A DNA stretch of 64,000 nucleotides from Cytobacillus suaedae (GTDB lineage: Bacteria > Bacillota > Bacilli > Bacillales > Bacillaceae_L), in contig CP063163.1 of assembly GCA_014960805.1 (NCBI GenBank), forward strand, positions 917,001 through 981,000, in the 5' to 3' direction. Within the stretch, counting starts at the first letter, position 1. Each line of letters opens with the position of its first letter. A program made the translations under genes and the position numbers. The notes beneath the pieces are model-generated. The model saw only the letters and a list, made by a program, of their open reading frames with translations, searched no databases and had not been told where the DNA came from. Shown here piece by piece: positions 17,841 to 28,300 of this stretch.

Positions 17841-17875
17841 GATAGCATGAGTCCGTCTATTATGTCTAATAAGAT

Positions 17876-17928
17876 AAAGGAAGTGGGTAAAAAGCAAATT
17901 GTTTTTACTCCACTTCCTTTTTATTTTT
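17876..17928 (+). terminator. Rho-independent terminator of the cad operon
   Basis: Long stem AAGGAAGTGG-TAAAAA with TTTTTA-CCACTTCCTT and a T-rich tail. Confidence 0.88.
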
Positions 17929-17982
17929 TCTTAAAGGTTATTTTGTTACAAGAAATTGTTAGTGTTTTTTATAGAAAGTATT

Positions 17983-18168
17983 GAGTTGATTGGAGGGGAG
18001 GGTACTTGACTCCTTCGGGAGTAGAGGAAAGGTCGAGACCCCGCAGACGGAACGTCGAGGAGGCTTGACTTCCTCCCCGATGGGAATCCGCTCATGAAAA
18101 AGCCGGCAGTTTGGCTTTTTAATGATTCCCCGCGGAAAGCAAGTACCCGGACCGGAAATCAACGGTCT
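17983..18168. repeat. Intergenic repeat, family B, copy 1 (long form with hairpin insert)
   Basis: Starts GAGTTGATTGGAGG and ends ATCAACGGTCT. Core shared with three other copies (TACTTGACTCC, GAGACCCC, GAGGAGGCT, CCCCGCGGAAAGCAAG). Compared with the short copies it carries an extra segment of about 53 bp (18080-18131) that folds into a long hairpin around GAAAAAGCC / GGCTTTTT. Higher G+C than the surroundings; non-coding. It and the cad terminator account for most of the 458-bp gap. Confidence 0.85.
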
Positions 18169-18298
18169 TTATAGCTTATCCACCCGAAATTTATCCTATA
18201 AATCTCCTTATCCCTCCAAATTTTCCTGTTACAAAGGGTTTTTAGAAGTAACAGAGAATTATTGATAAATGACAAATGAGTAACTAGGAGTGGCAAAA

Positions 18299-19105
18299 AT
18301 GGGCTTAGTGTTAACAAATGAACTGGCAATTAAAATCGAGCAATCAGAAATCGATTGTTTATATTCAAGGTTATCTGCAATTAAAGCAAGAAAAGGTAAC
18401 CCAATGGGGGTTAACATAGAAAAGTTTGGGCAAGCAACAGCGTTTACTGTTAAGAATATCCCAGGACCAGCTTTTAACACAGTTAAAGGCCTAAGTGCAG
18501 GAGATGAAGATCATATTGATAAGATTTTACACTTTTTTAAAGATAAGGACATTCCAGCCCGTTTTGAACTAACACCCGGCCACGTATCTAAGGAGTTACT
18601 CTCTTTTCTTTCAAAGAAAGGCTTTATGCAAACTGATTTTCATTCCACCTTATATTCAGCACTTGAATCAGAATGTGAAGAGTATGATGAGCGTGTTCAT
18701 GTGCGTGAATTGGATATAAGCGAATTTGACCTATTTGGAGAATTATATATTAAAGGCTTTCAACTGCCTTCATTTTTAAAAAGTGGGATTGCGGAAAATA
18801 ATGAAGTACTTTATAAAAGTGAAAACTGGAAATTCTATCTAGCTTCTGTTGAAAATGAATTGGCAGGTATTGGCGTGTTATTTCATAAAGATGGAATTGC
18901 AACCTTAGCAGCAGCAACTACTGTCCCTGAATATAGAAAGAAAGGAGTGCAGACAGCTTTATTAAAGGTACGATTGAATCAAGCGATTAGACAAAACTGT
19001 AACTTAGTTGTTGGACAAGCAAGATACGGAAGTGTAAGTCAAAATAACATGGAAAGACTAGGACTTAAAATAGCTTATACAAAAGCAATTTGGACTATGG
19101 GATGA
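18299..19105 (+). CDS. GNAT-family acetyltransferase
   Basis: 268 residues from ATG 18299 (TAGGAGTGG upstream; GTG 18290 overlaps that site). The N-terminal half is a GNAT-like fold without a clear CoA loop. The C-terminal half (about 130-268) holds a recognisable acetyl-CoA loop RKKGVQTALL and the helix ending NMERLGLKIAYT. Such two-part GNAT proteins occur widely in Bacillus with unknown substrates. Neighbours give no hint of a pathway. Confidence 0.75.
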   Translation: MGLVLTNELAIKIEQSEIDCLYSRLSAIKARKGNPMGVNIEKFGQATAFTVKNIPGPAFNTVKGLSAGDEDHIDKILHFFKDKDIPARFELTPGHVSKELLSFLSKKGFMQTDFHSTLYSALESECEEYDERVHVRELDISEFDLFGELYIKGFQLPSFLKSGIAENNEVLYKSENWKFYLASVENELAGIGVLFHKDGIATLAAATTVPEYRKKGVQTALLKVRLNQAIRQNCNLVVGQARYGSVSQNNMERLGLKIAYTKAIWTMG

Positions 19106-19271
19106 GGTTATGAGATTTAAGAATAGCCCATACAATCACTAATGGAGAAGTGCTTTTTAGATTAACTAAAAAAGGACTTGCTTAATTTAATTGGAAAAGC
19201 ATTATTTATTTTTTCCCTACATAAGATTAATTTGACTCAAACTTTTGCCACTATTCTATATTGATCGTTTA

Positions 19272-19298
19272 AACCCTATGTGAGAATAGGGTTCTTTT
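19272..19298 (+). terminator. Rho-independent terminator
   Basis: AACCCTAT / ATAGGGTT stem followed by CTTTTTA, 166 nt after the acetyltransferase stop. Confidence 0.7.
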
Positions 19299-19336
19299 TA
19301 TAATTTCTGATATTGATACAAAAGGGTGGGATGAAC

Positions 19337-20770
19337 GTGCCTGCGATAGATGGATCAACTTTTTTAAAGAGAATTAGTCAAATACGATCAGAGGTATGGT
19401 TTGATGGTGAAAAAATTGACCAAAACATTTGTGAGCATAAAGCATTTAAAGGAATTTTAAAAAGTAAGGCACGACTATTTGACATTCAATTAGATAAAAC
19501 AAAGCAAGAATTTATGACTTATAAGTCACCTTTAACTGGGGAGCGAGTAGGAACCTCATTTTTGCAGCCTAGAACAAAAGAAGAGTTAGAACAGAGAAGG
19601 CTAACGATACAGGAGTGGGCAAAAACATCAGGAGGCATGATGGGTAGATCACCAGACTATATGAATACAGGTATAATGGCTCTGGGTGCTGCTTGGGATG
19701 TTTTTCCGGGTAAGTATGGTCAACATATCAAACACTTATATGAAAATGCTAGGGAAAAGGACCTTACATTTTCACACACCTTCGTAAGTCCTCAGGTGAA
19801 TCGTTCTCTAACATACTATGAAGATAGTGAGCAGCCTATATCAGCACAAGTCGTAGAGGAGAAAAGTGATGGAATAATTATTAAGGGAGCACGATTACTA
19901 GCAACACAGGGTGGCATTACCGATGAAATACTAGTTTTGCCTGTGGGCGGGAAGTTCATCGAAGAGCCTTTTGTTTATGCCTTTTCGATTCCCAGTAATA
20001 CTCCCAATTTAAAGTTTATTTGTCGGGAATCTTTTGGATATCGTGATTCCTCATTTGACCATCCTCTGGCTGCGCGCTTTGAAGAAATGGATACAATCGT
20101 TGTTTTTGATAATGTTTTTGTTCCATGGGAACGTGTCTTTCTGTATAAGGATTATGAGACAGCTGCTAACATGTATGAGGAGACGAAGTTTTACCCTTTT
20201 TTGCTTCACCAGGCCGTTTCGAGGCAAGTGGTTAAGACAGAATTTTTACTGGGCGTCGCACAGTTAATTGTAGAATCTATTGACATCAGTGGATACCAAC
20301 ATGTACAGGAAAAGGTAAGTGAATTAATTTCTGGCTATGAATCTTTAAAAGCCCTTTTGTTAGTTTCTGAGATACAAGCAAAAGAGGATAAAAGAGGAAC
20401 AATGATTCCAGATGCGAATCCATTGTATGCAGCAATTACCTCATTTCCACGACTATATCCAAGGTATATAGAAATAGTTCAGCTGCTAGGAGCAAGTGGG
20501 TTGATTTCAATTCCAACAGAACGTGACTTTGACTCGGAAATTCGCCAAGACTTAGACCAGTATTTACAAGGAGCATCCTGCAATGCTCTGGAGAGAACAA
20601 AGTTATTTAGGCTGGCTTGGGATGTTAGTTTAAGTGCTTTTGGAGGTAGACAAACGTTATATGAAAGATTCTTTTTTGGTGATCCAGTCCGTCTAAGTAC
20701 AGGATATTATAATGGCTATGAAAAAGATCGAGCTATTTCACTAGCCAAATCATTACTTGATATGGACTAA
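19337..20770 (+). CDS. 4-hydroxyphenylacetate 3-monooxygenase-like oxygenase (HpaB family)
   Basis: 477 residues from GTG 19337, chosen because AAGGGTGGG lies 7 nt upstream and the resulting MPAIDGSTFLKRI matches how family members begin. Acyl-CoA-dehydrogenase-like fold with flavin: the N-domain segment RTKEELEQRR...MGRSPDYMN and the substrate/flavin loop DNVFVPWERVF are typical of FADH2-dependent two-component phenol hydroxylases. The usual product is 3,4-dihydroxyphenylacetate. No reductase (HpaC) or ring-cleavage genes are in this window, so the substrate is uncertain. B. subtilis YoaI is a similar protein. Confidence 0.85.
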   Translation: MPAIDGSTFLKRISQIRSEVWFDGEKIDQNICEHKAFKGILKSKARLFDIQLDKTKQEFMTYKSPLTGERVGTSFLQPRTKEELEQRRLTIQEWAKTSGGMMGRSPDYMNTGIMALGAAWDVFPGKYGQHIKHLYENAREKDLTFSHTFVSPQVNRSLTYYEDSEQPISAQVVEEKSDGIIIKGARLLATQGGITDEILVLPVGGKFIEEPFVYAFSIPSNTPNLKFICRESFGYRDSSFDHPLAARFEEMDTIVVFDNVFVPWERVFLYKDYETAANMYEETKFYPFLLHQAVSRQVVKTEFLLGVAQLIVESIDISGYQHVQEKVSELISGYESLKALLLVSEIQAKEDKRGTMIPDANPLYAAITSFPRLYPRYIEIVQLLGASGLISIPTERDFDSEIRQDLDQYLQGASCNALERTKLFRLAWDVSLSAFGGRQTLYERFFFGDPVRLSTGYYNGYEKDRAISLAKSLLDMD

Positions 20771-20777
20771 TTGTAAA

Positions 20778-20813
20778 AGACCTATCCGACTAATGTCGAA
20801 TAGGTCTATTTAA
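20778..20813 (+). terminator. Rho-independent terminator after the HpaB-like gene
   Basis: AGACCTATCCGAC / GTCGAATAGGTCT, nearly perfect 13-bp stem, short T tail. Confidence 0.8.
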
Positions 20814-20857
20814 CGATTTTGACAAGGAATGCTCCACTTAAATTATAGTAAATTTAA

Positions 20858-20995
20858 GAGTGGATTGAAGCGTAAGGCACTTGACTCCTGCGGGATGTGA
20901 GGAATATCCGGCGAGACCCCACAGGCGCATAGCGCCGAGGAGGCTCGCATTCCTCCCCGCGGAAAGCAAGTGCCTGCAGCGGAAAGGAACGGTCT
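20858..20995. repeat. Intergenic repeat, family B, copy 2 (short form)
   Basis: 138 bp from GAGTGGATTGAAGCG to AGGAACGGTCT. Same core as 17983-18168 but without the hairpin insert: TCCTCCCCGCGG runs through uninterrupted. Confidence 0.85.
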
Positions 20996-21030
20996 AAGTT
21001 CATATTGGAAAACAAAAATATCTTTAAGTA

Positions 21031-21489
21031 TTAAAGAACAGGCTTCCAAATCATAAAAATTAACAATAGTGTTCCTAGTGCTGTTGCAATATAAAATTGA
21101 TTACTAATTTTTGATAATAGTAGATTTTGCTCCTGTGGTAACTCTACCGCATCTTTATTCTTCTCATCAAAAACCCAAGCAGCTAACCTTTTTGATTTTG
21201 GCTCAATGATCCCGACTACCACTACTTGAATGATAATATACAGGACCAGGGAACCAATTAGCCAAAGATTCAGAAAGGAGCCATAGTTTCCTAGAATCAC
21301 AAGCAGAATCCCTGTAAGAACAGCAATCGTTCCTCCGATTTTCGGAAAGTAATTTAGCATTTGCGACATTGCCATAGAATGGCGGAGAGTTATAGCATCT
21401 TGATTTCTTCTTAATAACATGTGAGCAAAATAAGTTGGTCCAATTCCAATAATAGCTGATAAAACATGAATGAGTACAAGAACCTTCAT
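21031..21489 (-). CDS. DUF2269-type integral membrane protein
   Basis: 152 residues with start at ATG 21489 (AAGAGGTG at 11 nt); GTG 21498 is too close to that site. Four hydrophobic segments (about 3-22, 50-68, 75-95, 128-148) with a polar loop of about 30 residues rich in Lys/Asp before the last. HVLSAIIGIGPTYFAHML at the start is typical of DUF2269 proteins. Function unknown. Single gene facing away from addB. Confidence 0.75.
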   Translation of the reverse strand: MKVLVLIHVLSAIIGIGPTYFAHMLLRRNQDAITLRHSMAMSQMLNYFPKIGGTIAVLTGILLVILGNYGSFLNLWLIGSLVLYIIIQVVVVGIIEPKSKRLAAWVFDEKNKDAVELPQEQNLLLSKISNQFYIATALGTLLLIFMIWKPVL

Positions 21490-21822
21490 GAAAATCACAC
21501 CTCTTTCTAGTACTTTTTATTTATTGCATAAGTACCATACGAATAATGTTTATGCAATAAATATTTCCAATTATTCCACTTTCCTCATTTTTAACTTACT
21601 CCAAATTACAAGGTTCATTGTAAAAAGCCCTATAAGAAGGAGAAGGAGGTGCTTGAAACCGAGAAATTCTAGCAATGGATAGTAATCTCATAACAAAACT
21701 TCCTTTTTTTAGGTGTAAGTACCAATGGTATTTAGGTGCTTTCATTCGATAGTTAAAGTAAAATAAACTAATAAACTAATTTTCTTATAGCATATTAAAT
21801 TCTCATATGGAGGGTTAAATAA
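21490..21822. other. Divergent intergenic region upstream of addB, with an orphan ribosome binding site
   Basis: AT-rich and presumably holds promoters for both neighbours, which I cannot place with confidence. It contains an excellent ribosome binding site AGAAGGAGGT (21641-21650) followed by TTG 21653 and a nine-codon frame (MKPRNSSNG, stop 21680-21682). ACTTCCTTTTTTT (21699-21711) is complementary to that site. Confidence 0.4.
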
Positions 21823-24800
21823 ATGTCAGTACACTTTATATTGGGACGGGCTGGTAGTGGTAAGACGTCAGCGGTTATCCACGAAATTCGTGAAAAGTTG
21901 TTGGACAACCCAACAGGTGACCCACTAGTATATCTTGTCCCAGACCAGATGACGTTCCAATCAGAATACGACCTTATTAACACACCTGGTTTAGGTGGAA
22001 TGATGCGTGCACAGGTGTTTAGCTTTACACGTCTAGCCTGGCGAGTATTACAAGAAACAGGTGGTATGAGTCGTTATCATTTAAATAACGTTGGGATAAA
22101 CATGGTCCTTCGAAAAATAATTGAGCAGAGGAAAACTGAATTAAAGGTTTTTTCTCGCGCATCTGAAAAAACTGGATTTATCACACAAATGGAGGAAATG
22201 ATTGCTGAATTTAAGAGGTATTGCATTTCTGGGGAGAACCTATCAGAAGCCACCCTTGAAGTAAATACAGATGCAAATCAGGTTTTAGCTGATAAGCTAC
22301 ATGATCTAAAGCTAATTTATGATGACTTAGAACTGCACCTTTCCAGTAAGTACGTAGATTCTGAGGATTATTTACGTTTGTTAGCAGAGAAAATAAAAGC
22401 CTCTTCATACCTTGAGGATGCCGAAATTTATATAGATGGATTTCATAGCTTTACTCCTCAAGAGTATGAAGTGTTAGGACAGTTGATGAGAAAGTGTAAG
22501 TCCGTGACCATCGCCTTAACTGTCGACAAACGCTACGACGATCATCCACCACATGAGCTAAGTCTTTTTAGAATGACTGGTCAAACCTACCAAACCATAC
22601 GTGAGCTTGCCCGAGAAAATAAAATTGAAATTGAAGAACCACTATTAGTATTAAAAGAATCTTTTGGATTCGCAGAAGCTCCTTCTCTTGCTCACCTAGA
22701 GAGAAACTTTGACACAAGGCCGACTGTTCCCTTTCATTCTGAAGCCGACATTTCCATTGGCCAAGCTGTAAACCGTCGTGCAGAAATTGAAGGAATTGCC
22801 AGGGAGATAAGAAAGCTCGTTCGCGAAGATAACTATCGCTATCGGGATATTGCCTTATTGGTCCGCAATTCAAATGATTATCATGAGATGATTGAAACGA
22901 TTTTTAAAGACTATGAACTTCCTTTTTTTATTGACCAAAAGCGGTCAATGCTTAATCACCCTTTGATTGAATTTATTCGTTCAAGTTTAGAAGTCATTAC
23001 AGGTAACTGGAGATATGAAGCCATATTCCGTTGTGTGAAAACAGATCTGCTGTTTCCGATAAGTGAAAACAAACACCGTTTAAGAGAAGAGATGGACAAG
23101 CTTGAAAACTATTGTTTAGAGTACGGTATTCAAGGAAGCCGTTGGATAACTAAAGACCGATGGACCTATAAGAAACTTCGAGCATTAGAGAACACAGACT
23201 TTGGTCAAACGGACAAAGAAAAAGCAATAGAAGACAAGCTGAATTCATTAAGAGACATGATTGTACAACCAATAGTAGCTTTACAGCAGCGTCTTAAAAA
23301 AGCACAGGATGGTCGAGGACTGTGTGAGGCACTTTATCTCTTTTTAGAGGAACTTAACATACCGGCCAAAATGGAAGAGTTAAAAATTGAGGCTGAGGAA
23401 AAGGGAAATCTTGGAGAGGCAAGAGAGCATGACCAAGTCTGGAAGGCTGTTATTGATTTACTTGATCAATTTGTGGAAATTATGCCTACTGAGCAGGTTA
23501 GTCTAAAGCTTTTTAGTAACATGCTTGAATCAGGAATGGAAAGCATGAAATTTGCATTGGTTCCACCTGCAATAGACCAAGTTTTAGTGGCTAGTCTGGA
23601 GCGCTCTCGTTTTTCAAACATTAAATGTACATTTATAATCGGTGCAAATGATGGGGTCATTCCAGCTAAGCCTAAGGACGATGGGGTCTTGTCTGAATCT
23701 GACCGAGATCGATTGAGTGAGCGGGGAATTAAGCTTGCACCTGGAAGTAGAGAGCTTTTACTGGATGAGAACTTTTTAATCTACAATGCACTAACTAGTG
23801 CTGCTCACAAAGTATATGTCAGTTATCCATTGGCTGATGAGGAAGGGAAAGCATTACTTCCTTCGGTTATCCTTGGAAGGTTAAAAGACCTCTTTCCATC
23901 CATCCAATACAAATTTTACGTCAATGAACCAGCGGAGTTATCTATAGAAGAACAACTGTTATATGCGGTTAATCCTTCTGTTGCTTTATCCTATTTAACT
24001 GCACAGCTTCAAACATGGAAAAAATTATATCCAGTAGAGCCTCTGTGGTGGGATATTTATAACTATTTTATGAAACATGAACAACTAAAAGGTCAAGCGA
24101 AGCATGTGTTAGGGAGCTTGTTTTACAAGAATACACCCGAAAAGTTGTCACCAGACCTTTCAAAAGAGTTATATGGTGAAACGATTCAGGGAAGTGTTTC
24201 GAGAATGGAAGTCTTCCAAGGATGTCCGTTTTCTCATTTCGTAAGCTACGGTTTAGGCTTGAAAGAGCGAAATGTATTCCGATTAGAAGCACCTGATATA
24301 GGGCAGCTTTTTCATGCAGCACTTAAACAAATTGCAGATATGCTTCATGCTCGAAAATTGGATTGGCGTGACCTTACGAAAGAGCAATGTAATCAATTAG
24401 CAATAGAAGCAGTAGATTTGCTTGCTCCAAGACTGCAAAGAGAAATTTTATTAAGTTCGAATCGATTTCAATACATTAAAAGGAAATTACAACACATTAT
24501 CAGTCGTGCGTCTGGTATCTTAAGTGACCATGCGAAAGCAAGTGGATTTGCTCCATTAGGGTTAGAAATTGATTTTGGTAAAAAAGGCCCTTTACCTCCG
24601 ATTCAAGTTGATCTTGATAATGGGAGCAAAATGGAACTGATCGGCCGTATTGATAGAGTGGATAAGGCTGAGAGTTCCAAGGGTATTCTTTTACGTATCG
24701 TCGACTATAAATCCAGTCAGAAGAGCTTAAACTTGTCTGAGGTATACTATGGGCTAGCTTTACAGATGTTAACTTATTTAGATGTGGTAATCACTCATTC

Positions 24801-25320
24801 AAAGGATTGGATTGGAGACAAGGCAACACCAGCAGGAGTGTTATACTTCCACGTTCATAATCCGATGATAAGTAGTAAAACAGCCATGAGTGAGGACTCA
24901 ATCGAAGAAGAAATCTTTAAACGCTTTAAAATGAAAGGTCTATTACTTGGTGATGAAGAAGCTGTTCGTTTGATGGATCAGAACTTAGAAACTGGCTATT
25001 CTCAGATTGTTCCAGCTGCCATCAAAACAAAGGGTGGTTTCTACTCAACTTCAGCGATTGCAAGTGAAGAAGACTTAGGACATTTACGCACACACATTAG
25101 GGGTATTTTTAAGAACATTGGTAATCGAATTACCCAAGGGAATGTTGACATTAATCCCTATAAGTTAAAGGATAAAACCCCTTGTACGTATTGTTCATAT
25201 AAAACTGTTTGTCAATTTGACCAATCAGTTGAAGACAACGACTATAGAGTCCTAGTTCAAGAGAAAAATGATGATGTACTTGAGAAAGTAAGGAAGGGAG
25301 GAACTAGCCTTGAGTTCTAA
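21823..25320 (+). CDS. addB: ATP-dependent helicase/deoxyribonuclease subunit B (AddB)
   Basis: 1165 residues, same size as B. subtilis AddB. ATG 21823 behind TGGAGGG. Walker A GRAGSGKT at residues 8-15. The helicase-like core is followed by a C-terminal RecB-type nuclease domain with the catalytic stretch RIVDYKSSQ. The iron-sulfur cluster cysteines are present: one in QGCPFSHF and three in CTYCSYKTVC near the C-terminus. With AddA it forms the Gram-positive counterpart of RecBCD for double-strand break resection. Ends inside addA (11-bp overlap). Confidence 0.96.
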   Translation: MSVHFILGRAGSGKTSAVIHEIREKLLDNPTGDPLVYLVPDQMTFQSEYDLINTPGLGGMMRAQVFSFTRLAWRVLQETGGMSRYHLNNVGINMVLRKIIEQRKTELKVFSRASEKTGFITQMEEMIAEFKRYCISGENLSEATLEVNTDANQVLADKLHDLKLIYDDLELHLSSKYVDSEDYLRLLAEKIKASSYLEDAEIYIDGFHSFTPQEYEVLGQLMRKCKSVTIALTVDKRYDDHPPHELSLFRMTGQTYQTIRELARENKIEIEEPLLVLKESFGFAEAPSLAHLERNFDTRPTVPFHSEADISIGQAVNRRAEIEGIAREIRKLVREDNYRYRDIALLVRNSNDYHEMIETIFKDYELPFFIDQKRSMLNHPLIEFIRSSLEVITGNWRYEAIFRCVKTDLLFPISENKHRLREEMDKLENYCLEYGIQGSRWITKDRWTYKKLRALENTDFGQTDKEKAIEDKLNSLRDMIVQPIVALQQRLKKAQDGRGLCEALYLFLEELNIPAKMEELKIEAEEKGNLGEAREHDQVWKAVIDLLDQFVEIMPTEQVSLKLFSNMLESGMESMKFALVPPAIDQVLVASLERSRFSNIKCTFIIGANDGVIPAKPKDDGVLSESDRDRLSERGIKLAPGSRELLLDENFLIYNALTSAAHKVYVSYPLADEEGKALLPSVILGRLKDLFPSIQYKFYVNEPAELSIEEQLLYAVNPSVALSYLTAQLQTWKKLYPVEPLWWDIYNYFMKHEQLKGQAKHVLGSLFYKNTPEKLSPDLSKELYGETIQGSVSRMEVFQGCPFSHFVSYGLGLKERNVFRLEAPDIGQLFHAALKQIADMLHARKLDWRDLTKEQCNQLAIEAVDLLAPRLQREILLSSNRFQYIKRKLQHIISRASGILSDHAKASGFAPLGLEIDFGKKGPLPPIQVDLDNGSKMELIGRIDRVDKAESSKGILLRIVDYKSSQKSLNLSEVYYGLALQMLTYLDVVITHSKDWIGDKATPAGVLYFHVHNPMISSKTAMSEDSIEEEIFKRFKMKGLLLGDEEAVRLMDQNLETGYSQIVPAAIKTKGGFYSTSAIASEEDLGHLRTHIRGIFKNIGNRITQGNVDINPYKLKDKTPCTYCSYKTVCQFDQSVEDNDYRVLVQEKNDDVLEKVRKGGTSLEF

Positions 25321-28300
25321 TCAAACCGAAAAACCGATTGGCAGCCAGTGGACGGACGATCAGTGGAAGGCGATTGTATCAAGTGGAAAAGATATCTTGG
25401 TTGCTGCGGCTGCAGGTTCAGGGAAAACAGCAGTATTGGTTGAGCGCATCATCAAAAAAATCCTTTCGACAGAAAATCCAATTGATGTTGACCGACTTCT
25501 GGTTATGACATTCACAAATGCTTCAGCCGCAGAAATGAGGAACCGGATTGGTGAGGCACTTGAAAAAGCATTAAAAGAACAGCCAGCCTCCCTTCACTTA
25601 AGAAGGCAGCTAACCTTATTAAATCGTGCATCCATCTCAACCATTCATTCCTTTTGCTTGAATGTAATTAGAAAGTATTACTATATGTTAGATATCGATC
25701 CGGGATTTAGGATAGCTAATGAAACGGAGGGGGAGCTTCTTAGGGATGAAGTATTAGAGGAGCTCTTTGAAGAGTATTATAGTTCCGAGTCGAATGAGTT
25801 ATTTTTTGATTTAGTGGATCGTTATACGAATGACCGAAGTGACTCAGACTTACAAGATATGATACGTAAGCTGTATGACTTTTCAAGGGCTCATCCCAAT
25901 CCTGAAAAATGGTTGGATGAAATGATAGCAAATTATGATGTCCGCGAGGATACGGAGATGGAGGACACCTCTTTATATCCATATCTAATGGCAGATGTAT
26001 TGCTCAACTTAAATGGAGCCAAGAATCGTTTACTACAAGCCATGGAATTAACAAAGCAACCTGGAGGACCAGCCCCACGTGCAATTACGATAGAAACAGA
26101 TTTAGAGCAACTAAATCGAATACTATCTGCAAGTAAAATGTCCTGGTCGCATCTTTATGAAGAAATGCAAAACTTAACGTTCCCTAGTGCAAAACCTTGT
26201 AAAGGTGATGAGTACGATCCGGATTTACTTAAGAGAGTTACAAAGCTACGAGATGATTCAAAGGATCAGGTTAAGAAAATAAAAGAAGAACTTTTTAGTC
26301 GTCAACCAGCAAATTACTTGAAAGATTTGCGTGAAATGAAAGATGTTATTTCAATGTTGGTTACATTGGTTAAAGAATTTGGAAATCGATTCCGAAAATT
26401 AAAAGAAGAGAAGGGTCTTGTCGATTTCTCGGACTTAGAGCATTATTGTTTAGAAATATTGGCTAATCAAAATGATGGATTAGACCTAATTCCTTCTGAT
26501 GCTGCTCTAGATTACCGCGAACAGTTTGAAGAAGTACTCGTTGATGAGTATCAGGATACAAACATGGTTCAGGAATCCATTTTACAATTAGTTACGAAGG
26601 AAGGCGAAGTAAGCGGAAATTTATTTATGGTTGGAGATGTAAAACAATCCATTTATCGATTCCGTCTTGCAGAACCATTTTTATTTTTAGGTAAATATAA
26701 ACGTTTTACCAAGGATGGAGATAACACAGGTCTACGAATTGATCTATCAAAAAACTTCAGAAGTCGAGCAGAAGTTCTTGATGGTACGAATTTTTTATTC
26801 AGACAGATCATGGGAGAAACAGTTGGAGAAATTGAATATGATCACGACGCAGAGCTAAAGCTGGGAGCAGCTTATCCTGAGAATAATGATATGGCAGCAG
26901 AGCTATTAATTATTGAACGTGAGGGGAAGGAAGAAGCCCAATCTTCCACAGAAGAAGATAGTGAAGATGAAGTGTCCGTTCAGTTTGATCAAGCCGAGTT
27001 AGAAACTGCCCAACTTGAAGCAAGGTTGATGGCAAAAAAGATTAAAGAACTTATTCAAAATCAGTACCAGGTATATGATTCAAAGCTTAAAAGAACAAGA
27101 AATATTACGTATCGTGATATTGTTATTCTTTTACGTTCGATGCCTTGGGCTCCTCAGATATTAGAGGAATTTAAGCAACAAGGAATCCCTCTATATGCCG
27201 ACCTTCGTTCAGGTTATTTTAACGCAACTGAGGTAGCGATCATGATGTCCTTACTAAAGGTGATTGACAATCCATTTCAGGATATACCGCTTGTGTCGGT
27301 GTTAAGGTCACCTATTGTAGGATTAGATGAAACGGAATTAGCGGTGATTCGCATTTCTTCAAAGCAAACCTCCTATTATGAGGCAATGACCGCTTTTATA
27401 AAAGAAGGTCATACAGATTCTCAATTAGTAAATAAGGTAAAAGTTTTTTATGAAAACCTTCAAAGATGGCGGACAGAGGCCCGCCATGGGGGGCTATCAG
27501 AGTTAGTTTGGCAACTATACCGTGAAACAAAGTTTTATGATTATGTAGGTGGGTTACCTGGAGGGAAACAGCGTCAGGCCAACTTGAGAGCTTTATATGA
27601 CCGTGCTCGTCAATATGAGGCAACTTCCTTTAGAGGCCTTTTCCGTTTTTTACGATTTATCGAAAGAATGCAGGATCGTGGAGACGATCTAGGGACTGCT
27701 CGGGCTTTGGGGGAACAAGAGGATGTAGTTCGTCTAATGACCATTCATAAAAGTAAAGGACTCGAATTCCCTGTAGTATTCGTTGGAGGATTATCGAAGC
27801 AATTCAACATGATGGATTTAAATAAAAAATACCTGCTAGACAAAGAATTAGGTTTTGGTTCTAAATTTGTAAATCCGAAATTACGTATTAGTTATCCGAC
27901 GATAACCCTTTCTACAATGAAAAAGAAGATGAAGCTTGAACTGATAGCAGAAGAAATGCGTGTATTATATGTTGCACTCACACGTGCAAAAGAAAAATTA
28001 TATCTTGTTGGAACAGTTAAAGAGTTTCAAAAACAGACTGAAAAGTGGCAGGATGAATTGGAGAATAAGAATTGGTTACTCTCCGACCACAGAAGAGCTC
28101 TTGCTAAATCGTATATGGATTGGATAGGACCTGCTTTAATACGACATAAAGATTGTGGTCTTCTGCGGGGAGAAGAGGCAACCGTTCAACGTGTGCCAGA
28201 TGAAATAAAAAATGACTCAGCTAAGTGGGTCGTAGAACTGATTCATTCGGGGAGCCTTCAAGAAGTATTTGTTGACGACAAAGAAAATGATGCAGAGTTA

